Source of the DNA: Sialis fuliginosa
Taxonomy: Eukaryota > Arthropoda > Insecta > Megaloptera > Sialidae
NCBI GenBank assembly: GCA_961205875.1
Contig: OY540810.1
Span: forward strand, 30,442,001-30,506,000
Reading direction: 5' to 3'
DNA: 64,000 nt
Part shown: positions 13,009 through 23,900 of the stretch, one piece after another
Layout: each line of letters opens with the position of its first letter
Position numbering within the stretch: position 1 is the first letter of the stretch
Notes under the pieces: generated by a model
Told to the model about the DNA's origin: nothing
The model's input: the letters and a program-made list of their open reading frames with translations, nothing else
Databases searched by the model: none
Position numbers and translations under genes: made by a program

Positions 13009-13767
13009 ATGTCAAATTCAAAAGAAAATTCGATGCACTTACTTACATTAATGCCTAATCTGTCTGAACATAACACACCTGACAGTTCACTGTTGGATAA
13101 AAACGCAGCGAAGAGGGAGTATATGAGATTAAAACGTCTTTCTATGAGCCCAGAGAAAAGAGCATTCGTCAGAGCTTTAGAGACAGAACGAGTAAGAATC
13201 AGAAGAATGAACCGGTCCTCTGAAGAAAAAGATGTCGACAGGCAAAGGGATGCTTATCGAATGAAAATGAAACGACTAGAAATGTCTGAAGAAAAAAAGG
13301 CTCTCATAAGATTAAAAAACGCTGAACGTATTAGATTAAAAAGACAGTCACAGACTCCTGAAGAACGTATGATGGAAAAGCAAAAGGGGGCAATTGCTAT
13401 GAGGCTTAGGAGACTATCAATGACAGAAGAGGAAAGAAGAATGGAACGATTTAAAAATGCAGAAAGAATGAGGCAAAAACGTAGACTTCAGACACCAGAA
13501 GAGAGGAGAATAAAAAGGCAGCAAGATGCGGAATCTAAACGGGAAAAACGTGTATCTCCACCACCGATAACAGAAGACCAAAACTCTTTCCGAAGATTGC
13601 TTGAAACTTCAGAAATACGGGAAATCAACCTCACTGATTGGGGTAATAGGTTTAGAAGAATGAATGACAAGAATCCATTCTTTTTCAATTCGTGTTGTAC
13701 AAAACCACCGCCTGCACAGAATCTAGAATATGTTGAAGTGAATGTAGATCCATATTATACATCGTAA
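13009..13767 (+). CDS. STPR-repeat DNA-binding protein, FMBP-1-like
   Basis: A single coding exon of 252 aa. Residues 33-181 are tandem 23-residue repeats: six full copies (starting at 33, 56, 79, 102, 125 and 148) plus an 11-residue partial. Each has the pattern xxAxRxRxKRxxxTPEERxxxxR. This is the STPR domain first described in Bombyx fibroin-modulator-binding protein 1, where the repeats form a long basic helix that binds AT-rich DNA. The family is widespread in insects, so the name does not imply a silk role. The tail (182-252) has a PPP stretch and ends VNVDPYYTS. The frame stays open upstream to 12886, but that part is hydrophobic, intron-like and ends at a clear CAG acceptor, so ATG 13009 (context AAAATGTC) is preferred. 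Published FMBP-1 is slightly shorter with four repeats; the extra repeats here are an observation to verify. Confidence 0.85.
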   Translation: MSNSKENSMHLLTLMPNLSEHNTPDSSLLDKNAAKREYMRLKRLSMSPEKRAFVRALETERVRIRRMNRSSEEKDVDRQRDAYRMKMKRLEMSEEKKALIRLKNAERIRLKRQSQTPEERMMEKQKGAIAMRLRRLSMTEEERRMERFKNAERMRQKRRLQTPEERRIKRQQDAESKREKRVSPPPITEDQNSFRRLLETSEIREINLTDWGNRFRRMNDKNPFFFNSCCTKPPPAQNLEYVEVNVDPYYTS

Positions 13768-13939
13768 AAAACACTCAAGTTTGTGTTAGTGTAAAAAATA
13801 TATAAGTATTAACTGTCTATTTTAAGGTTAGTAAATTATATAACTCAAATTAGATAATATTTACTTATTTATACAGATCAATAGTATTATTTTAAATTTA
13901 ATCTATGTTTTAAAAGTAAAGATAATTATATTATATACA

Positions 13940-14363
13940 CAGGATGTCCCGTAACATACCACCAAACTTTCAGTAGATGTCGAAACGAGTTAATAAAAAA
14001 ACTAAAAGATGTCACCAAAAATTGTATAAAAAAAATTTCTTTACATTCATTGACTAATTTGAAGCACTATTCTTTGCAAATTTTTCTAAAAGTTTAACCT
14101 TTCCGAGATAAAAAAAATAAAATATAAACATAAAATCATATTGATTATAAAATGTTTCAATTATGGATTTGGTAAACTATAAACTATCATTTCCACAAAA
14201 AATTTCAACCAAAAGGTAAAATTCATTGCTTTTGTGCAGGATCCTTTCTATTGCTCTACTGCTATAACAGGTCGTTTGCTGACGGGTTTATTAACAAAAA
14301 GCAATTGTTTTAATACCCTCGACAACTCCTAAAAGTTTGTCGGTATGTTTAAAGGATAGCCTG
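13940..14363. repeat. MITE with ACAGGATGTCC-type ends
   Basis: The left end ACAGGATGTCCCGTAACATA (from about 13939) and the complement of the right end, ACAGGCTATCCTTTAAACAT (ending at about 14364), are clearly related and both sit next to TA. The interior is non-coding. Similar ends occur at 41616 and 58643, so these may be one loose family. Confidence 0.7.
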
Positions 14364-16034
14364 TATATACATATAATTAAAACAGTGTACATTTATATTT
14401 TCATAGATGCAAATCAAAATACAGAGAACTAAAGCATTTATTTTTATACCGCCGGGGAAATAAAAGGCCTCTCGAATACTTGCTGCCCTGGGGCCCCAGA
14501 GCCTCTAATTATGGTCCTGATGTTATGTGTACTTATATTATTTTTAGTGTTCGGCGTCTGTCTGTCTGTCACAGGCAATTTTCTCTGAAACTTTTCAACA
14601 TAAAAAATTGAAATTTAGCACAGACATTGGGTATGGTGGCCTAATTATAGACGTGAAGTATAAAAAGTTTAATTTTGATTCTGGTGGTTAATCTCAGGGG
14701 GTAAATTGGGAAATAGAAAAAACATTTTATTTCATGAGTATTGTGTGGGGTGTCAAATTTTATATGATGTTTTTTTGTGCATTTTTTGAGAAAAACGCTT
14801 AAGAATTGCGGCCCCCACCCTTATCACCAAAAGGATCACTTAGAAAAATCATGAACATTGAGAATTATGTGTAGATTGAGCCAAAATTATCAGGAATGAA
14901 AAATTCTAATATGATTAATTGTTATAAACAATTTAATTGCTGAACCATCGGTTTTAGAGAAAAAGTTTTTCAACACAAAATATTTCTCACTATGTAAGGA
15001 ACAACTTTTGTCCTTACACATATTTCAAAATTTTCTTAAAGAATGGCATGGAACACTTATTGTGGAAGTATAGCTCTTGCACTTGTCTTAATTTTTTAAA
15101 TTAAAAACTATTTAAAACATTGAATAAAAATGATTTCATGGGAAAAATGGAGAATAAATTTTCAGTATCAAATTAACTGTAACTAGTTTTAATATATTTT
15201 TGGCACTTGATAACATAAATATGAATACAAACCATATGAAGTATGTCCTTGGTGTTTCAACACGTAAACAACAACTATGGTAGTAACGGTTATCTTTGCA
15301 TATTCAGTGTATGTTATTTTCAAGCCATTTTTACTACACATTTCTGTAATTGTACATATACAAATTAAGATTTGCGTCATTTTAATTTGTATTCTTTAAG
15401 AATGCTGTAAATACTTAATTTAGGGATAATAGGGTTTACCTACAGGCATCATAGATATTTTCTCATATGTTTAAGTTAAAATTATAAATGTCTGTATTTG
15501 TATAAACTATAACATTGTGTTTAAAATTAATTAATTAATGAGCAAAATTATAATTTAAGTGATGATAATACAAAACTGTGTATCTTTCATTTTAAAGCCT
15601 AAATATTTAGTCATAAACAGGAATTGTATATTTTTTTTAAATTATGAGTAATTTTATTGTATTATATTTTCAGATACTGTTTTTATATTATAAGAAAATA
15701 ACAATAAAAAAATAAAATAAATAATAAATATTTCTTATTAGCCCCTCAGAGATATTATAAATATAATATATACATTTATTATATATATATTTATTATTTA
15801 ACTATACTACATTCGTTATTACACAAATATTTAACTAATATAAAAATATAGTGCAAACATTTTAATATTGCTTTGTACATAAAATTAAATTATTTATAAT
15901 AAAATTGTACTAATGAACAAATATTGATTTTTTTATATTAGTTATTTAATTAATATTATAAAAAAATATATCACAAAACTATAGACTAATACTGAAAACT
16001 TCACAAGTAATTTTTAATTTATATAACATTATTT
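14364..16034. other. gene-free AT-rich stretch
   Basis: No gene was recognised. A short (TCTG)n tract lies at 14558-14572, and long AT-only tracts lie near 15640-15990. The 63-residue open frame at 15189-15380 (-) has no motif. Confidence 0.45.
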
Positions 16035-16763
16035 CAGTGAGTACATTTACACAGCGCTGTTGTTTCGGTTTTACTGTAACCGATGTAATAAAACCGGGTT
16101 TGAAAAAGCGTGTAAATAGCGCATTACACCCGACAACTGATCAGGTATAGTTATGCTATTCGTCTTGACCTACAGATATAGGATAACTAAACCGGAATAA
16201 AGACGCGTGTAAACTGTATGGACATAGTTATATCTATTTATTGTTAGTCAACTCCAAAAAATATAAGTATCTACGAGGTATACGGATTTCATCGTAATGC
16301 ACTTCGCATTAACATTTTAAAAAGCGTCGTCAGTTAGAACACCTGAGACGAATAGATGGAAAACAAAAAAAAACGTGATTCGCGGGATGTAGAGGAGACG
16401 AAGTATTTTTGGGATTTCTTGTTAGTACGCTATCAATCTTATAGCGTACTTCAAATCGGAATTATAATTCCATATATAAACAGCACCGCTTAAAATGGTT
16501 TATCTACATCAGTTACAGTAAAACTGGAATAACCATAGACATAGAGGAATGGACAGTGCATTCTGTATTAACTCAATGGTGTAACATCTGTTCAAAAAAG
16601 GAGAGAGAGATGCAGTGTAGTTTGGAACATAGACATAGAGTTACACAGTTATTCCATACCTGTTTCTATCTCTTTCTTTTGACACGGTTCTGTGTTCGAG
16701 TCAGATGCCTGGTCCATTCTCTATGTCTATGGGAATAACAGTGCTGTGTAAACGTAGTCACTG
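16035..16763. repeat. MITE family A, copy 1 (interrupted)
   Basis: Begins CAGTGAGTACATTTACACAG and ends CTGTGTAAACGTAGTCACTG. Next to these termini, GTTTCGGTTTTACTGTAACC pairs with CAGTTACAGTAAAACTGGAA. The interior matches a second copy at 33095-33648 along most of its length (for example TTTCATCGTAATGCACTTCG in both). Removing the insertion at 16533-16732 leaves an element of about 530 bp. Confidence 0.85.
16533..16732. repeat. small MITE nested in copy 1 of family A
   Basis: About 200 bp with ends CCATAGACATAGAGGAATGG and the complement of CCATTCTCTATGTCTATGG. It is flanked by a direct repeat GAATAA (16527-16532 and 16733-16738). The second copy of the host element has an uninterrupted sequence at this point. 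The 60-residue frame inside it is not a gene. Confidence 0.85.
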
Positions 16764-17910
16764 AGTATAACCACAAGGAAATATTATAAAAAATCGAACG
16801 TTAATAATAAGTCAAATCTGGAAAAGGATTGGAAAATCTTCACATTTCGTTACTTTCTCTATCTAATGTCTAGTATTATAAAGAAATTGAATAACATTTG
16901 TTGCTTTATAACAAATACTTTGAGCGAGGTACATATTAATTATTTGATATTCTCTATGGATTTATTTTTCGAACAGCGGCACATTTACTAACATAAAGTT
17001 GGTAACTCTGGTCTCTGACCATACAAGATATCACCACTGTTTTAATACCCAAGGTTAGTAAATAGTAGGCAACTTGTGTATAAACTAAATACACAGGTTG
17101 CCTCAGTAGCTTTTGACCAATCAGCTTGGGCACCCCAGATGACGTATTTTCCCCTTCTCGCGCCGAGTTACAAGGCTATATTTGTTATGATTGGGCGTAT
17201 CTTCCCCCCTCTTTACATTTGAGCACCCCAGATGACGTATTCCCTCTCAGGCTGAGCTAACTGAGGCTACCTTGTACTTCACATGCGCTAAACATTTAGA
17301 AATGTCATGGAACTGTCATAAGTTTAATGCCCCGTTCAAAATGCTTGCTTGTTTGCTAAAAAAAATCTTTATAATACAGGACATAAAAAACACTTTCTTG
17401 TAACCGAAATAAAATAAAAATTCAACAATTTGATAATTTAAAACAAAAATATTAATGCCTATATTAAAATATATATAAGCAATTTCTTATTTTAATTACA
17501 ACCTGTGAAGTTCTATTTTAATCACAATTTAAACAGTGGGTAAGAAGAAACCACGGACATTGGTATTTTAAGGTTCACTGATATGGCCACCGTTACACAC
17601 AGGCAGATTAAGTGGCCACCTGTAATAAAACCACATTTAAAGGGGCGCCAAAATGATAATTTGTATTTACTTATTATTTTCTTTTTCCATGTTTGGTACT
17701 ACTCATATTTTGCAAAGTCGAAATAAAAGCCGACGCAATCCAAAATAGAAATTTTATCCTTTTCCAAGCGATTTTCGCGCTGTTTAAAGTTGCTAGTGTG
17801 TAAGGAGTCTAAGACTGAAAAAGTCTGAATTTTTTTTCATGATCCCCATGTTCTAATTACGCCACTGATTTTAATAAATGAATAATAATTTACTAATGTC
17901 ACAACTCTGT
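16764..17910. other. intergenic stretch with a probable hAT-type remnant
   Basis: No gene. The phrase GCACCCCAGATGACGTATT occurs twice (near 17129 and 17222), marking a partial duplication. From 17534 (CAGTGGGTAAGAAG) to 17867 (complement of CAGTGGCGTAATTAGAAC) there may be a degraded hAT-type element. Flanking octamers AATTTAAA and ATTTTAAT agree at 6 of 8 positions. The ankyrin gene's 3' UTR must also lie in this stretch, reading leftwards. No canonical AATAAA close to the stop codon was identified. Confidence 0.4.
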
Positions 17911-20900
17911 TCAACAACTCTTCGCGTGTCTATGTTTGTTGATGTCATTGTCACTGTCAGGCTGACCTTTGACAGTAAACGTCACAAAGTACTTCTTGTT
18001 CTGATCCAATTTGTCAGCTGGCAGTGTCACAAACTGTCTGTCCTCTCCGTGGATCAACTCCAGAGTGACCACGTCCTTTTCTTTGTTCTCAGATGGTAGT
18101 TTCGGTAAGAATCCTTGTTTCTTTCCAAAACCAACTTTTGGTATTGTGTGATGATTGATTTTCGTAACTAAAATTGATAATTCGTTAAATTCAGTTATAA
18201 AAATGCTATATTTCGAGTAATAAATAATTTATATTAAAAAGGCTATGTTAATGGTAAACTTTGGTTTATTATTGATCTATAAAGAATTACGAAAGTCAAC
18301 ATTTCTTAAATGATTTTTTCATTTTTAAGACATCTTAAAAAAACTTGGGCCTTATTAAACTATGGTGGTATAATAAGGCCACTTAAATATTTTCAGGTAA
18401 TTGTAATTTTATTTTACATGGGAACTATGTTTTAATCAACATTTTGCGTAGTTTTTTTATCCATAACGTGCCGATGCTGCATCCATAGCAACTGCTAAAC
18501 TCTCGCCAAACCACGTTATTTCTTCGTTGTAGATGATTTTTTTACAGAACTATTAGTAAATAAAAATGACTAATCTAGAACAAAATATGTGATCATAAAA
18601 TGTAATAAATAATAAAAAGCCCAATCTTAAATTTGGTGGGCCTTATTATCCCTAAGGTACTACGGTAATTTTTATTTTGTTTTATAAAGCAAAAATTTAA
18701 AAAACAATAGAAATCAACTTGCACCATAAACTTTAAAAATCGAACTATTACCTGAGCAAATTAGAAACAGAAAATACATAAAAAAATTTTACAAAAATTA
18801 AGATTATCTGTTGGTGTTTTTTATAAAATTGAGCATTCGTCACCATCTCTCGCAACAAAATCAGAAGTACCGAAAAGTTAGCGCGGTGAGAGACTAGTCG
18901 GTGTGTAGTTAGCTTTGTATAAGTATCTTCTATGTGTACATAAAAACTCAGACCGATCCAACTATTGTAAATGTGTTTTTATTTACATGGGCCTTTTACA
19001 CCCATAGCCTTATTTGCCACAGATACTAATTGTTCATTTGGGAAGCCAAATAAACTGCTTTCCGCGTGTAAAATTGATGATTTTCATCAATATCAGTTAT
19101 AAACACATAAATCGGACGTTCAAAAGTCAAAACGAGTAATTTTCGTAACTAAAATTGATGCCTTTCATTAATTCCACTTATGTTTTTAATCGCCCTATTC
19201 GGAAAATAATATGACTACTATTGGAAACTAAATTAGGTCATTTCAGAAGGCAAAACGACTTATTTCATTTAATAAGAATTTATTTAACAAATATAAAACG
19301 AAGATAATTGCTGTTACTCAGGAACAACTAAATATTCGTATAGGTTAATTAGTAATTAAATGCGCTTTATCAAAATAGCGTTACATGATATTGATTTGAG
19401 AATTCATGGTTGTAGTTTTGTTTTAATGTTCACTTAATTGTAACTTTATACTTTAATCGATAGAGGTTGTATAACCTGTAAAGTAGTGACAAATAAGAAG
19501 TGACGATTTCAAGTATTGACTAAATGTTTCTAAACTGTTTTGTTTTATATTCTAATTTTTGATACTTTAAAGCAGTGGCACACAAAATTTTCCCTTATAA
19601 CGGTTGTTAAAAATTGTATAATTCTATATTCGCAGGTTTGGGGAATTGAATGTATTTTACATAATGAGAAAAGTCAGAAAAGTAAATTTTGTTTGTTATA
19701 TAATAATAATTTTTTTTAATTCCACAAAAAAGAAATTATTTTGGATCCAAATAATGGACGTAATTTTTTTTGCTCGTTATGTACCTGAAATTATTTAAAA
19801 AATCGAGTTTGCAGCACTGGAAAAAACACGAAGTACATAGTTCGCTCGCTTAAATATAAAAGTTAGATATATATGGTATCGCGGAGTTTATTTTAGATCT
19901 TTTTATTCTATACAATTTTTTATTACATTATATTGTTCAATATTTAACGGTTTAGGCAGCGTATTGCAAAAAGCGCGCTGACGGCAAACTTTTTTCTGAT
20001 TTGATTTGACTATTATTGTTACTATTCTTTATGTTACTTAACGTATCAAAATATATACTGAAACCTGGACAAAGAACACATATATGAATTTAAAAAAAAA
20101 ACTCGTAAATCGGATAAATGGTTCTCGAGTGATAAGTGCATTTACGGACAGACAAAGAGATATTGCGTTTTATAATATGTAAGGCACGGTGCTCTGGAAG
20201 CCAACCTAAATAAGAATAAGTTTTCTTAAGGAACATTTTAAGACCAAAAAGAAAAAAATTGCCTTGGCGCTTTTAATTCATAAAATAAGAAATAGGTACA
20301 TATAAACTGTGTACCGCGATTTTGTTTTACAATATTTATCGTTTATTAACTGTTTTACTCTACAAAATAAATTTAAAAAATATTGGGATTCGAACTCGTG
20401 ACCCTTAGTTTACAAGATCTGTTATAATTTATTGTAAATTTTAAAATATCAACCAAACGGTATTTTATATCGAAATATCACAAGAGATACAATAATTTGG
20501 TTTTATTGAGAGGATTCTAAAATATATTTTATAAATCGATAGTACCCAAGTTATGAATTATTTTTTGTTTTATGAATTATTAAAAAAAAAATCGCCTCGG
20601 CGATTTTTTTCTTTTTGGTCTTAAAATACCTCTTAAATACTAAATAATTGGACTGTACAAACAGATCAGAGGTAATCCATTTAAAAAAATTTAAATTGGC
20701 TTTCATAGCACCGTGAAGGATAAGCAATAAGAATTTAAAAATAAACAAGAAACTTACCATAAGCCGCACACGGAACTCCTGTATACGCGTGAGTAGCATG
20801 CGGACACTTCAAGGTACTATGGGTACACTGTAATGGAGACACAGTCTCGGGTAGCTTCTCCAGATACTTAACTTTACCTTTCTGCAACTTCCGTAAACTA

Positions 20901-23900
20901 TCGTATAGAAACTTCTCAAAACTTTTGAATGATAATTCTTTCTCCGTGTAGCGTCCAGCGCCTACCGTTGTCAGACACGATCTGTGGTAGTTATCAATGG
21001 CTCTTTTAACGAGAACCGCTTCGTTAGCTTGTCCCGTGCGTATTTGTAACCGTTTCAGTTCGAGTAGGTGTTGGAATATCTTTCGTTCAAGATGGTATCT
21101 GTAATTGACAGGAACCAAAATGATTAAGCTCAGTGGCCAAAAAATTGCAATAAAATCATCTGCCAAGTGATTGCTCGTGTTAAATTTTGTAAAGGGTGTT
21201 AATTACTGAAGAATTTTAATAAATACCGATAAACTAATCTAATGCATACTAGATTGTTCAATAAACCTAAAAAATGTATGGCCCAATTTTGCCTGTAAAT
21301 AATAAAAGAAAATATTAATTGTATTTTTTTTTGTGTTAACGGACGTAATTATACGATATATGTATGTACATTTTTCGTTTATTAATTAAATTAATTTAAA
21401 AAATTACCACATTTTATTTTTATGCAATTTTATTTAATAATTCAGAAATTATGAACGTGAAACTTTTTTTTAGTTAATTTTGAAAAAATTAATAAAAGGC
21501 TGTACTATATACAAAATACATATAAAAATGTCTTTTGAAATAATAAACATAAAACACAAAATCTCATAAAATATCAACTTAAAAATAAGAAAAATCATAA
21601 TTTATTAACTAAATAAAAAATCTTATGGAGCCACGCTGATGTGGATACCCCCCCCCCCCCCCCCCCCCCGGATTCGGTGCCTATGGGCATAACAATTCAT
21701 TTCGATCTATATACATTTTTACCACAGTTACATATCCTTTTGTACAAAAATTCCGAACTTGTCATTTATTTGTTGATGAAACAATTTCCATATACCTCGG
21801 GAAAACCCATGACTAATTCTTACCTTCTGATATTAGTCTGTATGCTCTGAGTAACCGAGGTCATATTGATCTCCGGCTTGTTGTTGACGCACTTGTGACG
21901 CGGTATGCGGCTACTCCGTGGACTGGGCTCGAACCCAGAGTCCATGAGCTGGCTGTCGCTACCATAGCTTTCTTTAGTAGCGCTTTTAGATCTGCTCTTG
22001 ATTCGTCGCTTTCTTGCCGTAGATGCTCGTTCATCTGCGCTGTCTGAATCGTCACTATACTTCTCTCTACCAGCTGAAATTCAAGGTTAGTAAAAGAATA
22101 ATGAAAAAACATTTTTATAAGGATTTTCCAATCTCCAATTTTTTTTATAAAAAGTAAAATTTCTAACGGCATAATAAATTAACAATGACTTTGTGAATGG
22201 AATTTTTAGTACCTGAGGCCGATTTTCTAGTTCTTGGTATTTTAATAAAACTCTGAAACTGTTCAGACTGATCTTTGGAAGAATCGTCATCTGAAGAAGT
22301 CCTTGTATAATTTTCCTGTACACTTTTTGATCGCATATCTTCTGTGCTCAAAGAATCCACTGATGTTTTTTCTCTACTTGTTAATTTTGGTAAACTTGTT
22401 TTCTTTACAGTGCCTAAAAATAATTTATTTACGTAATATAGTGTTTATTATATTCTTCTATACACAAATTACCTTTTTCTTGAAGATTTCGTCCTTGATT
22501 TATTTTATATTCCTTTTCAACTATAGATTTATTATTATTTTTTATATCGTTTAAATTTTTCCTGTTGGTTTTAAGAATTTTATTTTGACTAGCAGGAGTT
22601 TTATTTGCAATTCCTTTCACTCCAGAATATGTTTTATTGTTATTAATTTTTATTCTTTTATCTACAATATTCGACCCATCTTCTAAAACACTTTTCTTTA
22701 CACTTTTCAAACCTTCTTCATTATCAGAAATAATAGTAAAAGATTGAAACCCTTGTTTATCTTCACCATTTACCTGAGAATCATCATTTTGTTCTGATTT
22801 TTCAAAACTAGAATCCTCATTTAACGTTTCGTATTCTTTTAATGTTACTATTTTTAAAATTGCTTTATCTTCGTACACATCATCATTTACATCAGTTTCT
22901 TCAAAATGGTTTTCTACTTTATCACCTAAATATTTTTCATCTAAAACTATAACACTTTTCACTTCATTATTATCTATTAACTTTACATCTACTTCTATAT
23001 TGTTATCTATGGACTCGTTGATGGTTTTGTTTACTTCAGAAATATCTATCGATGTATTTTCTTCAATATTTTTTTCCTGTGTTTCAGACGACTCTTGTTT
23101 TTCGGTATCTATTTCTTCCAATACTACACTTTTTTTATTTTCTGACAATGAATCTGAACTATCTTTAGTTTTATTTTTGTCTACTTCATTTTCTTTATTG
23201 CCAAGTTCATCTGTAACTTTTAAACTATCCGATTCTTTCTCTTCTAATGTGTCAGTTTCATTTTTTTCTTCGCTTATTTTATCATTTACAATTTCTTTTT
23301 CATTTCTAACATCAATATCCATTGATTTTTCATTTGTTTCTTTTTCTAAATCCATTTCTTTATTTTCTTCTTCTACTCCTGTAGTTTCAATCACTTGAAA
23401 TGCCTTTTCTTCTTTTTCAAAAGAAACTAATTTTTCTTTTAGAGGTTCGTTTTCTTTCTCCTCAACAATTTCTTTTTTTGCAGTCGAACTTTCATCTAAT
23501 ACTACCTCTGTACTTTTTTCTTCCGAAGAACTCTTCTTTTCTTCATTAACTTCAACACTCGATATTTCTTCAACTTTTTCTTCACGCTTCAATTGTTTTT
23601 CTTCCTGTTCTGCATGAACCATTGCCTCAATAACAGTTTCACTATCTTTAATGTTATCCACTAAAGCCACATTATTATCTTCTTGTTTTAAACCTTCTTC
23701 TCTCTCCTCCGTTTTCTCTTCACCATTCTTCTTAATTTCATCATCTAATTTATCTCTTTCTATTTTTTCTTTGCTATCTTCTTTACTTTTATCTACATCT
23801 GGAGGTAAGTTCTGTTCTACATCTAGAAGGATGTTATCTTGTTGTTGTATGTTGTTTGGATTTATAATCGGCACGGCGACAAAACGTTCATCTGTCTGTA

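Noticed and set aside
20384-20430. Functional tRNA gene
   Set aside because: Only an anticodon-loop and T-loop resemblance; D arm and acceptor stem absent and T stem does not pair.
21861-22172. Minus-strand open frame of 103 residues as the coding frame of exon 10
   Set aside because: The frame that joins exons 9 and 11 in phase is a different one, reading AGREKYSDDSDSADERAS; the longer frame is a shadow.
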